Source of the DNA: Pseudomonadota bacterium
Lineage (GTDB): Bacteria; Pseudomonadota; Gammaproteobacteria; Burkholderiales; Casimicrobiaceae
NCBI GenBank assembly: GCA_018241785.1
Contig: JAFEDF010000054.1
Coordinates: 1 to 64,000 of the forward strand
Direction: 5' to 3'
DNA: 64,000 bases
Every line of letters starts with the position of its first letter. The first letter of the stretch is position 1. A program made the position numbers and the translations under genes. Positions 28,003-38,495 of the stretch are shown here, piece by piece. The notes beneath the pieces are model-generated. The model was given only the letters and a program-made list of their open reading frames with translations, was not told the DNA's origin and ran no database searches.

Positions 28003-29069
28003 CGTGACGTCCCCCCGTCGTTGGGCCCGCGATCGCGGCCGCGCGGCCGCTCGAGCGCGCGCACGCGCGCGACGAGCTCGCGCAGGTGCCGCACATTGGC
28101 GATGACGCGCTTCCAGTCGGCGTGCGCAAGCGCCGGAAACGCACCGGTATAGACGCCCGCGACCGCGATCGACTCGGAAACGAGCGTCGCCGCCGAGACG
28201 ACCGTCCCGGCGGCGATCTCGAGATGGCCCGAGATCATCGCGGCACCGCCGATCCGGCAATCATGCCCGATCCGGGCCGAGCCGGCGATCCCGACGCAGC
28301 CTGCGATCGCCGTGCGCGCGCCGATCACGCAGTTGTGCCCGATCTGGATCTGATTGTCGAGCTTCACGCCGTCCTCGATCACCGTGTCGCCGATCGCACC
28401 GCGATCGATCGTCGTGTTGGCGCCGATCTCCACGTCTGCGCCGACGACGACGCGTCCGACCTGCGGAATCTTGATCCAGCCTTCGGGTCCCGGGGCCAGC
28501 CCGAAGCCGTCGGCGCCGATCACCGCGCCGCTGTGGACGAGCGTGCGCGGGCCGATCGTGCAGCGCGGATAGACGCGCACGCCGGCGTCGAGCACGGCAT
28601 CGTCGCCGATCACCGCGTCCTCGCCGATCGAGCAATGGCTGCCGATCGACGCGCGCGCGCCGATCGAGGCACCGGCGCCGACCACCGCCAGGGGTCCGAT
28701 CGCAGCCGTCGCGGCGACCGTCGCCGCCGGATCGACGATCGCCGCCGGATGCCGGCCTGCAAGCGGCGCTTCGCGCGGATAGAGAACGCTCGCCGCCTTC
28801 GCATAGGCGACGTACGGGTCTGCCGCGACGAGCCGCGGCAGCGGCGTCAACTGCGCGGCCGCCGGAGCGACGATCACCGCCGATGCGCGGGTTGCGGCGA
28901 GCTGCGCCCGATAGCGCGGATTGGCGAGGAATGCGAGGTCGCCCGGACCCGCGCCCTCGAGCGTCGCAACGCGCTCGATCGGGGTCGCTCCGTCGCCTTC
29001 GACGCAGGCGCCGCAGGCCCGGGCCAGCTCGTCGAGGCGAATCGGCCCGCCCGGAGCGCGCCGCGTCAT
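27999..29069 (-). CDS. lpxD: UDP-3-O-(3-hydroxyacyl)glucosamine N-acyltransferase
   Basis: The protein has 356 residues. The N-terminal uridine-binding domain ([26 protein letters not shown]) is followed by a left-handed beta helix of hexapeptide repeats with the catalytic His in [18 protein letters not shown]-terminal helix contains the [20 protein letters not shown] segment. It performs the third step of lipid A synthesis. ATG 29067-29069 begins 4 bp after the skp stop, and the gene overlaps fabZ by 4 bp. Confidence 0.95.
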   Translation of the reverse strand: MTRRAPGGPIRLDELARACGACVEGDGATPIERVATLEGAGPGDLAFLANPRYRAQLAATRASAVIVAPAAAQLTPLPRLVAADPYVAYAKAASVLYPREAPLAGRHPAAIVDPAATVAATAAIGPLAVVGAGASIGARASIGSHCSIGEDAVIGDDAVLDAGVRVYPRCTIGPRTLVHSGAVIGADGFGLAPGPEGWIKIPQVGRVVVGADVEIGANTTIDRGAIGDTVIEDGVKLDNQIQIGHNCVIGARTAIAGCVGIAGSARIGHDCRIGGAAMISGHLEIAAGTVVSAATLVSESIAVAGVYTGAFPALAHADWKRVIANVRHLRELVARVRALERPRGRDRGPNDGGTSR

Positions 29070-29073
29070 CGTG

Positions 29074-29580
29074 CTACTTGTCGGAGAGCGCCTTGATCAC
29101 CTTGTCGGTGATGTCGATGCGCTGGCTCGCGTAGACGACCGGATCCTGCAGGATGAGGTCGTATTTCTCGCTCGTGGCGATCTGCTGGATCACCTTGTTC
29201 GCGCGATCCTGCAGCGCCGAGATCTCCTCGTTCTTGCGCAGGTTGATGTCCTCGCGGAACTCGCGCTGCATCCGCTGCAGATCGCGCGACTGGTTGGCGA
29301 GGTCGCGCTCCTTGCTGCGCCGGTCGGCGTCGGACATCGTTGCGCCGTCGCGGTCGAGGCTTGCCTGCAAGTCGCGCACCTGCTTCGCGAGCTTCTGGAT
29401 CTCCGCGTCGCGCGCCGCGAACTCCTTCTCGATCTTCGCCTGCGCACGCTTGGCCGGCGCCGCCTCGCGGAACAGCCGCTCGGTGTTGACGAAGCCGATC
29501 TTGTAATCGGCCGCCGCGCTCGCCCCGGCCGCCGCCAGCAAGGCCACGGCCGCAGTCATCGTCATCCATCGCTTCAACAC
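29074..29580 (-). CDS. skp: Skp/OmpH periplasmic chaperone
   Basis: The protein has 168 residues: a signal peptide ([19 protein letters not shown]), then the Skp start motif [13 protein letters not shown] long charged coiled coil (about residues 45-130) is rich in K, R, D, E and Q. The C terminus returns to beta structure ([19 protein letters not shown]). Skp trimers hold unfolded outer-membrane proteins for delivery to BamA, which is encoded immediately upstream (36 bp). Confidence 0.93.
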   Translation of the reverse strand: MLKRWMTMTAAVALLAAAGASAAADYKIGFVNTERLFREAAPAKRAQAKIEKEFAARDAEIQKLAKQVRDLQASLDRDGATMSDADRRSKERDLANQSRDLQRMQREFREDINLRKNEEISALQDRANKVIQQIATSEKYDLILQDPVVYASQRIDITDKVIKALSDK

Positions 29581-29615
29581 TTGGAATCCTCCGCATCCAC
29601 GGCGCCTGCCGTGGG

Positions 29616-31928
29616 TCAGAACGCCGTGCCAGCCTGGAACTGGAAGCGCTGTTCGTGGTCGCCCGGCTTCTTGTTCACCGGAATGGCGTAGCTGAACTTG
29701 AGCGGACCGACCGGCGAATTCCAGGAGATCCCGGCACCCACCGAGTACCGGAACGACTCGAACTGCGGCTGGTGTCCGTTGGCCCAGATCTCGCCGGCGT
29801 CGGCGAACACGCTTGCGCGCACCGCCTTGTCGCCCTTCAGGATCGGATAGAACATCTCCGCGTTGCCGACGATCTTGCGCCTTCCGCCAAGCGCGTTGCC
29901 CTGGCTGTCCTGCGGGCCGAGCGATGCCACGTCGTAGCCGCGCACCGAGTTCGCGCCGCCGGCGAAGAACGCCTTGAAGAACGGCAGCGGCTTGCCGGAA
30001 AGCCCGTCTGCGTAGCCGACGTTGCCGCGAAGCATGAACACGAGGTCGCCGTAGATCGGCCAGTACTGCGACTGCGAGTACTCGCCCTTGTAGTAGGCGA
30101 GATCACCGAACGGCAATCCGACCTCGACCGTCGCGCTCTGCAATCGGCCCCGCGTCGGGAACTGGATGTCGTCGCGGGTGTCGCGCGACCATCCGGCCGA
30201 CGCGATGAAGGCGTTGGTATTGTTGCCGAACTCGTTCACGAACTGGTCGTAGACCGGCGGGCTGTTGCTGAACAACGTGATTTCGGTGTGCTCGACGCGA
30301 CCGCCGAAGTTGATCGTGTCGGTCTCCGTTATCGGTACACCGAAGCCGACTGCCGCACCCAACGTGTGCGACGAGTACTGCGAGATCGCGAGCCCGGTCG
30401 GGTCGAGGTTGCGCTGGTAGGCCTCGAGGGTCCTCGACACGCCGTCGACCGTGTAGTAGGGCTGCGTGAAGACCGCCGAGTAGGTGCGATCGTAGCGCCC
30501 GGTGTTGACGGCGAGGGTCAGGGCGTTGCCGGAACCGAAGATGTTCTGCTGCGAGATCGAGGCGTTGAGCACGACTCCCTCGTCGCTCGAGTAGCCGATG
30601 CCGGCGAGCAGGCTTCCGGTGTTGCGCTCGGTGACCGCGACGTCGACGTCGACCTGGTCCGACGTCCCCGGCACCGGAGGCGTCTCGATGTTGACGTCAT
30701 CGAAGTAGCCGAGGTGCTTGATGCGCTCCTTCGAGCGCTCGATGCGCGGGCCGTCGTACCACGCATCCTCGAGCTGGCGCATCTCGCGGCGGATCACGAC
30801 GTCACGGGTCTTGGCGTTGCCGCTGATGTTGATCCTGCGCACGTACGCGCGCCGGCCGGGATCGACGAAGAAGGTGAACGACGCCCGCGAGTCCTTGAGG
30901 TCGAGCTCGGGGACAGCGTTGACGTTGGCGAAGGCGTACCCGTCGGCCCCCAGCCGCTCGCTCATGTCCTTCGCCGACGCCTGCAGCTTCGCGCGCGAGA
31001 ACACGTCGCCCTTGTGCAGCTGGACGAGCTTCTCGAGCTCCGACGCGGGCACGACGAGGTCGCCGCCGATCCGGATGTCTCCGACGGTGAAGCGCGGACC
31101 TTCGGTGATGTTGACGGTGATGTGGATGTGCTCCTTGTCGGGGCCGATCGACACCTGCGTCGAGTCGATGTTCATCTCGAGATAGCCGCGGTCCTGGTAG
31201 AAGCTCCGCAGCTTCTCGAGGTCGCCCGACAGCTTCTGCTTCGAGTACTGGTCGTCCTTCGTGTACCAGGTGAACCAGCCGGGAGTGGTCAGCGTCATCT
31301 GCGACAGCAGCGTCTTCTCGCTGAACTGCTTCGCCCCGATGATGTTGATCCGCGCGATCTTGGCGGTGTCGCCCTCGCGGATCGTGAAGTTGATCGCCAC
31401 GCGGTTGCGCTCCTGTGGCGTCACCGTCGTCTGGACGTCGGCGGCGTACTTGCCGCGAGTGATGTACTGGCGCTTCAGTTCCTGCTCGGCGCGATCGAGG
31501 AGCGACCGGTCGAAGATGCGCGCCTCGGCGAGCCCGATCTCCTTCATCGCCTTCTTCAGCGTGTCGGTGTCGAACTCCTTGTTGCCGACGTAGGTGATCG
31601 AGCTGATCGTCGGGCGCTCGACGACGGCGACGATCAGCACGTTGCCCTGCTTCTCGAGGCGAACGTCGCGGAAGAAGCCGGTGGCGTAGAGCGCCTTGAC
31701 GGCGTCGGAGATCTTCTGGTCGTCGACGCGGTCGCCGACCTTGATCGGAAGGTAGTTGAACACCGTGCCGGGCTCGGTGCGCTGCACGCCCTCGACGCGG
31801 ATGTCGCGCACGACGAACGGCTCGATCGACCACGCCGCGATCGGCATCAGCGATGCGGCGGCGAGCAAGGCGGCCCGCGCCCAGGTGCGTATGCGGCTGG
31901 GCCGATCAGAACAGGCGCGAAACGTCAT
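29616..31928 (-). CDS. bamA: Outer membrane assembly factor BamA
   Basis: The protein has 770 residues. A signal peptide (AALLAAASLMPIAAWS) precedes five POTRA domains (residues about 35-430; FVVRDIRVEGVQRTEPGTV starts the first). The 16-strand barrel contains the loop 6 motif VRGYDVASLGPQD. The C terminus ends FQFQAGTAF, with the aromatic last residue required for barrel assembly. It is the core of the BAM complex. The start (ATG 31926-31928) lies within the rseP 3' end, a 23-bp overlap. Confidence 0.96.
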   Translation of the reverse strand: MTFRACSDRPSRIRTWARAALLAAASLMPIAAWSIEPFVVRDIRVEGVQRTEPGTVFNYLPIKVGDRVDDQKISDAVKALYATGFFRDVRLEKQGNVLIVAVVERPTISSITYVGNKEFDTDTLKKAMKEIGLAEARIFDRSLLDRAEQELKRQYITRGKYAADVQTTVTPQERNRVAINFTIREGDTAKIARINIIGAKQFSEKTLLSQMTLTTPGWFTWYTKDDQYSKQKLSGDLEKLRSFYQDRGYLEMNIDSTQVSIGPDKEHIHITVNITEGPRFTVGDIRIGGDLVVPASELEKLVQLHKGDVFSRAKLQASAKDMSERLGADGYAFANVNAVPELDLKDSRASFTFFVDPGRRAYVRRINISGNAKTRDVVIRREMRQLEDAWYDGPRIERSKERIKHLGYFDDVNIETPPVPGTSDQVDVDVAVTERNTGSLLAGIGYSSDEGVVLNASISQQNIFGSGNALTLAVNTGRYDRTYSAVFTQPYYTVDGVSRTLEAYQRNLDPTGLAISQYSSHTLGAAVGFGVPITETDTINFGGRVEHTEITLFSNSPPVYDQFVNEFGNNTNAFIASAGWSRDTRDDIQFPTRGRLQSATVEVGLPFGDLAYYKGEYSQSQYWPIYGDLVFMLRGNVGYADGLSGKPLPFFKAFFAGGANSVRGYDVASLGPQDSQGNALGGRRKIVGNAEMFYPILKGDKAVRASVFADAGEIWANGHQPQFESFRYSVGAGISWNSPVGPLKFSYAIPVNKKPGDHEQRFQFQAGTAF

Positions 31929-33264
31929 TGAAGAGAGCCAGGGCCATCAGCACCGCGAGCATTGCCATGCCGATGCGTTGACCGACCTCGATGGCGTGGT
32001 CGGAAACAGGACTGCCTTTGACAATTTCGGCGAGATAATACAGCAAATGCCCCCCATCCAACAGCGGGATGGGAAGCAGGTTGAGCACGCCCAGGCTGAT
32101 GCTGATGAGCGCGAGGTAGCCGAGGAACGCGAGGACGCCTGCCTGCGCCGATTCGCCGGCGATGTCGGCCATCGTGATCGGCCCGCTGATGTTGCGCAGC
32201 GATGCGCTGCCGGTGACGATCCGGCCGAGCATCCTGACCGTGAACAGCGACAGTTCGCCGGTCTTCCGGAAGCCCGCGCCGAGCGCGGCGAGCGGCCCGT
32301 AGCGCACGACGACGGCGAGTCGCGCGAGCGCCGTCGGGTCGACGCGCAGCCGTACGCCGGCGAGCCCGATCTTCCTGCCGCCCTCCTCGACCGCCTCGGG
32401 CGTCAGCGCAACATTGAGCTCGCGGCCGCCGCGCATCACGCGGTAGTCGAGCGCGGCCGCCGGATGCGCGTTGGTGACCTGCGCGACGTCGGCGGGAGAG
32501 TGCATCGGCACGCCGTCGACGGCGACGATGCGGTCTCCGGCTCGCAGGCCGGCCGCTTCGGCAGGCTTGCCGGGAAGCACCGAATCGACGATCGGCGGCC
32601 CGAGGTCGACGTGCAGGCCGAGCTTCGTCAGCGGATCAGCCTCCCAGTCGGCGTCGGTCAGCGCGCCGAGGGAGAGCTCGCGCTCGACGGGCTCGGACGC
32701 GACGTTGCCGCGGACGAGCGACAGGCTCACCGACGGCGCGCCCTGCTCGCGCAACAGGCGCCAGCGCAACTCCTGGACGCTGCGCACGGGGTCGCCGTCG
32801 ACTGCAGTCACGATGTCGCCTCCGCGCACGCCGGCTGCCGCTGCCGCGCTCTGCGGCGGAGGAGCGGCGAGCAGCGGCCGCTGCCCGGGAACGCCCGCCA
32901 TGTACGTCGCCGCGAAGAAGAAGCCGGCCAGGACGAGGTTGGCGATCGGCCCCGCAGCGACGATCGCGATGCGCTTCGCCACCGGCTGGCGGTTGAACGC
33001 GCGCGGAAGATCGGCGCGCGTGACCGCAGCTTCCCGCTCGTCGGCCATGCGCACGTAGCCTCCGAGGGGGATCGCCGACAGCGCCCATTCGGTGCCGTCG
33101 CGGCCGAATCGGCGCGACCAGATCACGCGCCCGAAGCCGACCGAGAAGCGCAGCACCTTGACGCCGGCGAGCCGGGCGACCACGTAGTGCCCGAGCTCGT
33201 GGAACACGACGAGCACGCCGAGCGTGACCGCGAACGCGACGAGCTTGTAGAGGAAATCGGTCAC
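31906..33264 (-). CDS. rseP: RIP site-2 zinc metalloprotease RseP
   Basis: GTG 33262-33264 overlaps the dxr stop by 4 bp and gives 452 residues. The zinc-binding HExxH is in the first membrane span (VFHELGHYVVARL), two PDZ domains lie in the middle (VRGGDIVTAVDGDPV, LRAGDRIVAVDGVPM), and the third ligand motif is LNLLPIPLLDGGHLLYY. It cleaves anti-sigma factors such as RseA inside the inner membrane during envelope stress. Upstream extension to 33966 is the dxr antiframe. Confidence 0.95.
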   Translation of the reverse strand: MTDFLYKLVAFAVTLGVLVVFHELGHYVVARLAGVKVLRFSVGFGRVIWSRRFGRDGTEWALSAIPLGGYVRMADEREAAVTRADLPRAFNRQPVAKRIAIVAAGPIANLVLAGFFFAATYMAGVPGQRPLLAAPPPQSAAAAAGVRGGDIVTAVDGDPVRSVQELRWRLLREQGAPSVSLSLVRGNVASEPVERELSLGALTDADWEADPLTKLGLHVDLGPPIVDSVLPGKPAEAAGLRAGDRIVAVDGVPMHSPADVAQVTNAHPAAALDYRVMRGGRELNVALTPEAVEEGGRKIGLAGVRLRVDPTALARLAVVVRYGPLAALGAGFRKTGELSLFTVRMLGRIVTGSASLRNISGPITMADIAGESAQAGVLAFLGYLALISISLGVLNLLPIPLLDGGHLLYYLAEIVKGSPVSDHAIEVGQRIGMAMLAVLMALALFNDVSRLF

Positions 33265-34445
33265 CGGGCGATCCCCAGCTCGACGCGGCAGAGGGCGCGC
33301 GCGTCGGCGTCGGCGGCGAGCGCGTCGTCGAGCGAGCTGACCGGCCCCGCATGACGGCGCTCGAGCACTCCCGCGCACGCGCGCGGGATGTCGCTGAAGC
33401 GTGCGCTCCCGGCGAGGAATGCGTCGACGGCGACCTCGTTGGCGGCGTTGAGCGCGATGGGCGCCGATGCATCCGAGGCGAGCGCCGCATAGGCGAGATC
33501 GACGCAGGGGAAGCGCGCGGGATCGGGATGCTCGAAGGTGAGCCTGCCGATCGCCGCGAGATCGAGCGAGGCGACTCCGCTCTCGACGCGCCCGGGGGCC
33601 GCGAGCGCCTGCGCGATCGGCGTGCGCATGTCGGGATGGCCGAGCTGCGCGAGAACCGAGCCATCGACGTACTCGACGAGCGAATGGACGATGCTCTGCG
33701 GATGGACGACGACCTCGATGCGATCGGCGGGCGCGCCGAACAGCCAGTGCGCCTCGATCACCTCGAGACCCTTGTTCATCATCGTCGCCGAGTCCACCGA
33801 GATCTTGCGCCCCATCGCCCAGTTCGGGTGCCGGCAGGCCTCGTCCGGTGTCACCCGGTCGAAATCGGTGTCCGGCCGCTGGAAGAAGGGTCCGCCCGAC
33901 GCGGTCAGCACGATCCTGCGCACGCCGGCCGCCGCAGGATCGCGGGTGTACGGTGCCGGCAGGCACTGGTAGACCGCATTGTGCTCGCTGTCGATCGGCA
34001 CCAGCGTCGCGGCCCCCGCTTCGGCGGCTTCGATGAAAAGCGCACCGCCGATCACCAGCGCCTCCTTGTTGGCGAGCAGGATGCGCTTGCCCGCGCGCGC
34101 CGCGGCGAGCGTCGCGGGCAGCCCGGCCGCACCGACGATTGCGGCGAGCACGGTGCGCGCCTCCGGCAGCGTCGCGATCTCGGCGAGACCCTCGGCGCCG
34201 GCGACGACGCGCGTCGCAATGCCTTCGGCGGCGAGCGCGCGGGCGAGCGTAGCGGCGTGGGACCGGTCATACAGCGCGGCGAGCCGAGGCCGGTGGCGCC
34301 GGCAGAGCTCGAGCAGCCGGGCGTGGTTGCCGTGCGCGGCAAGCGCGACCACCTCGAAGCGATCGGGGTGGCGCGCGATCACGTCGAGCGCCGATGCTCC
34401 GATCGAGCCGGTCGCGCCGAGGATCGCGACACCTTCCGGGATCAC
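33261..34445 (-). CDS. dxr: 1-deoxy-D-xylulose 5-phosphate reductoisomerase
   Basis: GTG 34443-34445 overlaps the cdsA stop by 4 bp and gives 394 residues. The NADPH-binding motif is at the N terminus (VAILGATGSIGASALDVI). LLANKEALVIGG, the metal-binding DSEHNAVYQCL, the substrate loop region HPNWAMGRKISVDSATMMNKG and VHPQSIVHSLVEYVDGS are all present. It makes 2-C-methyl-D-erythritol 4-phosphate, the committed step of the MEP isoprenoid pathway, which supplies UppS. Confidence 0.96.
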   Translation of the reverse strand: MIPEGVAILGATGSIGASALDVIARHPDRFEVVALAAHGNHARLLELCRRHRPRLAALYDRSHAATLARALAAEGIATRVVAGAEGLAEIATLPEARTVLAAIVGAAGLPATLAAARAGKRILLANKEALVIGGALFIEAAEAGAATLVPIDSEHNAVYQCLPAPYTRDPAAAGVRRIVLTASGGPFFQRPDTDFDRVTPDEACRHPNWAMGRKISVDSATMMNKGLEVIEAHWLFGAPADRIEVVVHPQSIVHSLVEYVDGSVLAQLGHPDMRTPIAQALAAPGRVESGVASLDLAAIGRLTFEHPDPARFPCVDLAYAALASDASAPIALNAANEVAVDAFLAGSARFSDIPRACAGVLERRHAGPVSSLDDALAADADARALCRVELGIAR

Positions 34446-35326
34446 GGCCGGCCGAGGAAGAGGAGCGCCGCGATCGACGCGGGCGGCATCGCTGCGACGA
34501 GCGCGTCGATGCGATCGAGAATGCCGCCGTGGCCCGGGAGCAGGCGGCCGCTGTCCTTGACGCCGGCCTGGCGCTTCAACAGAGACTCGTAGAGGTCGCC
34601 GACGATCGAGATGCCGGCAAGCGCCAGCGCCAGCACGACCCAGAGCGCCAGCGCGGCCGGACCCGCCGCACCGCGGAACCCGGCCGCCGGCGCCAGCGGG
34701 GCGAGCGCCAGCGCATAGACGGCGACGCCGGCGAGCGCGCCCAGCACGCCTTCCCAGGTCTTGCCCGGGCTCACTTCGGGCGCAAGGCGGTGGCGGCCGA
34801 TCGCCCTGCCGGTGAAGTAGGCGGCCGTGTCGGCGATCCATACGACCGCCATCGCTGCGAGGACGAGCCATGGCGAGCGCGCCTGCATCGACACCAGCGC
34901 GACGAAGGCGCCGGTCAGCACGACCCAGCCCGCGATCGCGCGCAAGAGCGGTGACGCCGGATCCCAGCGCGCGAGCACCCACGGCGTCGCCACGATGAGC
35001 CAGAACACGCTCGCCACGCCGCACACGGCAAGCACGACGCCGGGCGGCCATCCGTCCTCGAAGCGCGCAGCCGGCGCGAAGACGAGCCAGGCGCCGATCG
35101 CGACCATGCCGGCGACAAAGAGGCCGCGCGACGCACCGCCGAGACGGGCGAGACGCGCCCACTCGGCGGCGGCCCCGATGACCGCCGCGAGCGTGACGAC
35201 CGCGAACCATCGCGGCGGCAGCGCGAACAGCGCAACGAGCACGAGCGCGAGCAGCCCGAGAGCGGTGACGACGCGGGTGGCCAGCGGGTGGCTCCGCGCC
35301 GGGCCGGACCCGGAGGCGGCGCTCAC
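34442..35326 (-). CDS. cdsA: Phosphatidate cytidylyltransferase
   Basis: GTG 35324-35326 overlaps the uppS stop by 4 bp and gives 294 residues with about eight hydrophobic spans. The CDP-alcohol-synthesis signature is near the C terminus ([21 protein letters not shown], then [18 protein letters not shown]), including the Asp residues that bind metal and [18 protein letters not shown] is also typical. It makes CDP-diacylglycerol for phospholipid synthesis at the inner membrane. Confidence 0.95.
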   Translation of the reverse strand: MSAASGSGPARSHPLATRVVTALGLLALVLVALFALPPRWFAVVTLAAVIGAAAEWARLARLGGASRGLFVAGMVAIGAWLVFAPAARFEDGWPPGVVLAVCGVASVFWLIVATPWVLARWDPASPLLRAIAGWVVLTGAFVALVSMQARSPWLVLAAMAVVWIADTAAYFTGRAIGRHRLAPEVSPGKTWEGVLGALAGVAVYALALAPLAPAAGFRGAAGPAALALWVVLALALAGISIVGDLYESLLKRQAGVKDSGRLLPGHGGILDRIDALVAAMPPASIAALLFLGRP

Positions 35327-36084
35327 GCGACGTTCCCGTGAACCTGTTCGCCGGTCTGGCCGAAGCGGCGCTCGCGCGCCGCGAACGATTCGATCGCGGC
35401 ACCGAGCGCCGCCTCGTCGAAATCGGGCCACAGGAGGTCGGTGAAGTAGAACTCGGTGTAGGCGAGTTGCCACAGCAGGAAGTTCGAGATCCGCTGCTCG
35501 CCCCCGGTACGGATGAACAGGTCGGGCTCCGGCGCATAGGCCGTGGTGAGCCACGGCTCGATGGCCTCGGGCTCGAGCGCCGCGCCGTCGGCGAGCGCCT
35601 CCGGATGCGCGCGAAAGTAGGCGCGTGCGGCCTGCGCGATGTCCCAGCGGCCGCCGTAGTTGGCGGCGACCGTCAGCGTGAGCCGCGTGTTGCCTGCGGT
35701 CGTCGCCTCGCCTTCGGCGACGAGCTCGCGGATGCGCCGGTCGAAGCGCGACGTGTCGCCGACGACCCGGAAGCGGATGCCGCTAGCGTGGAGCTTCGCC
35801 ACCTCCTGCTCGAGGGCGCGCGCAAAGAGCTCCATCAGCAGCGTCACCTCGTCGGCGGGCCGGCGCCAGTTCTCGCTCGAGAACGCGAACAGCGTCAGGT
35901 ATTCGACTCCATGCCCGATCGCGGCGCGCACGGTCGCGCGCACCGCCTCGACGCCCTTGCGATGCCCGGCGACGCGCGGAAGCAGGCGCTTGTTCGCCCA
36001 GCGCCCGTTGCCGTCCATGATGATGGCGATGTGGCGCGGGACCCTGACCGGGTCGGGAACGGCGCGCGTCGAGCTGGTGAACAC
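35323..36084 (-). CDS. uppS: Undecaprenyl diphosphate synthase
   Basis: The protein has 253 residues. It has the cis-prenyltransferase motifs: [16 protein letters not shown] with catalytic Asp, [25 protein letters not shown], and the C-terminal [20 protein letters not shown] followed by [14 protein letters not shown]. It makes the C55 lipid carrier for peptidoglycan and O-antigen. The gene lies 25 bp after frr. Confidence 0.96.
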   Translation of the reverse strand: MFTSSTRAVPDPVRVPRHIAIIMDGNGRWANKRLLPRVAGHRKGVEAVRATVRAAIGHGVEYLTLFAFSSENWRRPADEVTLLMELFARALEQEVAKLHASGIRFRVVGDTSRFDRRIRELVAEGEATTAGNTRLTLTVAANYGGRWDIAQAARAYFRAHPEALADGAALEPEAIEPWLTTAYAPEPDLFIRTGGEQRISNFLLWQLAYTEFYFTDLLWPDFDEAALGAAIESFAARERRFGQTGEQVHGNVA

Positions 36085-36109
36085 GGCGTCTCGCGACGAG
36101 GCGGCGACC

Positions 36110-36667
36110 TCAGATCGCCATCAGGTCGGCTTCCTTCTGCTGCAGCAGGCGATCGACCTCCGCGATCGAGTGGTCGGTCAGCTTCTGCAGTTCGTCGTGC
36201 GCGCGGCGCTCGTCGTCCTCCGAGCACTCCTTGTCCTTGAGCAGGCGTTTCAACTGCTCGTTGGCGTCGCGGCGAACGTTGCGCACGGCGACGCGGGCGG
36301 CCTCGGCTTCCTTGTGGACGACCTTGATGAGGTCGCGCCGCCGCTCCTCGGTGAGCGCGGGCATCGGCACCCGGATCAGCTCGCCCGACGTCGCCGGATT
36401 GAGGCCGAGGTCGGAATCGCGGATCGCCTTCTCGACCGCCGGGATCATCTTCTTCTCCCACGGCTGGACGGCGATCGTGCGCGGATCGGCGAGCGTCACG
36501 TTGGCGACCTGCGACAGCGGGACCGACGAGCCGTAGTAGTCAACGTGGATATGGTCGAGCAGGCCGGTGTGCGCGCGGCCGGTGCGCACCTTGGCGAGGT
36601 CAGCCTTCAACGTCTCGACCGATTTCGCCATCTTCTGCTCGGCCGCCTTCTTCACGTCGCTGATCAT
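36110..36667 (-). CDS. frr: Ribosome recycling factor
   Basis: ATG 36665-36667 has a good GGAGG site six bases upstream and gives 185 residues, the normal length. The three-helix-bundle domain ([35 protein letters not shown]) and the beta domain ([20 protein letters not shown]) are intact. It splits post-termination ribosomes with EF-G. It lies 14 bp after pyrH. Confidence 0.97.
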   Translation of the reverse strand: MISDVKKAAEQKMAKSVETLKADLAKVRTGRAHTGLLDHIHVDYYGSSVPLSQVANVTLADPRTIAVQPWEKKMIPAVEKAIRDSDLGLNPATSGELIRVPMPALTEERRRDLIKVVHKEAEAARVAVRNVRRDANEQLKRLLKDKECSEDDERRAHDELQKLTDHSIAEVDRLLQQKEADLMAI

Positions 36668-36681
36668 GGAACCTCCGCACT

Positions 36682-37455
36682 TCAACAGTGCACGAGCGTG
36701 CCCTCGTCCTCACCCATCACGACGCGCTTCAGCGCGCCCGGAACGAAGATCGAGAACACCTTGAGCTGCATGTTCTGGTCGCGGCACAGCGCGAGCGCGG
36801 TCGCGTCCATCACCTTGAGACGGCGCGCGATCGCCTCGTCGAAGGTCAGCGACTCGTAGCGCCGCGCTTGGCTGTCGACCTGCGGATCGGACGTGTAGAC
36901 ACCGTCGACCTTGGTCGCCTTCAACACGATGTCGACGCTCATCTCGCGGCCGCGCAGCGCAGCCGCCGTGTCGGTGGTGAAGAACGGGTTGCCGGTGCCT
37001 GCGGCGAAAATCACCACCCGCTTCAGCTCGAGGTGGCGCAGCGCGCGCCCCCGGATGTATGGTTCGGCGACCTGGTCGATCCGCAGCGCCGACTGCACGC
37101 GCGATTCGACCCCCGCGCGCCGCAGCGCATCCTGCAGCGCGAGCGCGTTCATCAGCGTCGCCAGCATGCCCATGTAGTCGGCGGTCGCGCGGTCCATGCC
37201 TGCTGCGCCCGGGGCGACGCCGCGGAAGATGTTGCCCCCGCCGATGACGATCGCCACCTGCACGCCCAGCCGCACGACCTCGCCGACTTCCGCGACGATG
37301 CGGTCGATCGTCTCGCGCTCGATCCCGTAGCTGTGGGCCCCCATCAGCGCCTCGCCGGAGAGCTTGAGCAGGATGCGCCGGTAGGCCGGGGAAGCGGCCG
37401 GCCGCGGCGCGAGCGTCGCGGCCGGTGCGGTGGCTGCGCTGTCGGGTGGGCTCAT
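36682..37455 (-). CDS. pyrH: Uridylate kinase
   Basis: The protein has 257 residues, slightly longer than usual because of an Ala/Pro-rich N-terminal tail of about 24 residues. The kinase core begins [15 protein letters not shown] and contains [19 protein letters not shown]-like [16 protein letters not shown], and [15 protein letters not shown] 37453-37455 is used; an internal start nearer to the core would remove the tail. The bacterial UMP kinase supplies UDP for nucleotide and cell-wall synthesis. It lies 58 bp after tsf. Confidence 0.96.
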   Translation of the reverse strand: MSPPDSAATAPAATLAPRPAASPAYRRILLKLSGEALMGAHSYGIERETIDRIVAEVGEVVRLGVQVAIVIGGGNIFRGVAPGAAGMDRATADYMGMLATLMNALALQDALRRAGVESRVQSALRIDQVAEPYIRGRALRHLELKRVVIFAAGTGNPFFTTDTAAALRGREMSVDIVLKATKVDGVYTSDPQVDSQARRYESLTFDEAIARRLKVMDATALALCRDQNMQLKVFSIFVPGALKRVVMGEDEGTLVHC

Positions 37456-37513
37456 CGCTTGCGCTCCGCGGTGGATGGAAACGGTGGCGCGCGTCGCGGC
37501 CGGGGTGGGCGCG

Positions 37514-38392
37514 TCAGGCGCGGCTCAACGCGGCGACCTCGGCCGCGAAGTCGTCCTTGCGCTTCTCGATGCCCTCGCCGACGACGTAGAGCACGAAGCC
37601 GTTGACGGTCGCACCCTGCGCCTTGACGAGGGAGGCGACCGTCTCCTTGTCGTTCTTGACGAACGGCTGCCCGAGCAGCGTCACCTCGGCGAGGAACTTC
37701 GCGACCGCGCCTTCGACCATCTTCGCGGCGATCGCCGGGGGCTTGCCCGACTCGGCAGCGCGTGCGGCGGCGATCGAGCGTTCGCGCTCGATCACCTCGG
37801 CTGCGACGTTCTCGCGCGCGACGGCGATCGGCTTGCTCGCGGCGATGTGCATCGCAAGGTCGCGTCCGAGCGCTGCAGCCCCGCCGCTGACGTCGACCAG
37901 CACGCCGATGCGCGTGCCATGCACGTAGGAGGCGATGCTTCCGCGCGCGTCGAGCCTCTCGAAGCGGCGGATGCCGATGTTCTCGCCAATCTTCTGTACC
38001 AGCGCGACACGGCGCGCCTCGACGATTTCGCCCGAAGCGAGAGCGAGCGCCGCAAGCGCCGCAGGATCGGCCGGTCGCCGCGTGCGGACGAGCGCGGCGA
38101 GCTCCGTCGCAAACGCCCGGAAATCGTCGTTGCGCGCGACGAAATCGGTCTCGCAGTTCACCTCGACGATCGCGGCACTGCTGCCGCCGTCGGCCACCGA
38201 TACGGCGATGACGCCCTCGGCCGCCACCCGGCCCGCCGACTTGCTCGCCTTGGCGCCGCTCCTGATGCGCAGGAGTTCCTCGGCTTTGACGAGATCGCCT
38301 GCCGCCTCGGTGAGCGCCTTCTTGCATTCCATCATGCCCAGCCCGGTGCGCTGGCGCAGTTCCATCACGGTCGTCGCGGAAATGTCCGCCAT
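37514..38392 (-). CDS. tsf: Elongation factor Ts
   Basis: Of three clustered in-frame ATGs, 38390-38392 is chosen because a GGAG lies six bases upstream and the protein then begins [19 protein letters not shown], as in orthologues. The length is 292 residues. The EF-Tu-contact motif TDFVARND and the N-terminal [18 protein letters not shown] are intact. It exchanges GDP on EF-Tu. rpsB lies upstream with a 103-bp spacer. Confidence 0.97.
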   Translation of the reverse strand: MADISATTVMELRQRTGLGMMECKKALTEAAGDLVKAEELLRIRSGAKASKSAGRVAAEGVIAVSVADGGSSAAIVEVNCETDFVARNDDFRAFATELAALVRTRRPADPAALAALALASGEIVEARRVALVQKIGENIGIRRFERLDARGSIASYVHGTRIGVLVDVSGGAAALGRDLAMHIAASKPIAVARENVAAEVIERERSIAAARAAESGKPPAIAAKMVEGAVAKFLAEVTLLGQPFVKNDKETVASLVKAQGATVNGFVLYVVGEGIEKRKDDFAAEVAALSRA

Positions 38393-38495
38393 CATCTGCT
38401 CCACAGGTCAGCTCGTCCGCGGCCGGACAGCGCCAGCCGGGTCGATCGTTGCGCGGGAGTGCGGGTGCACGGCGTGCGCGCGCACCGCCGCCGCG

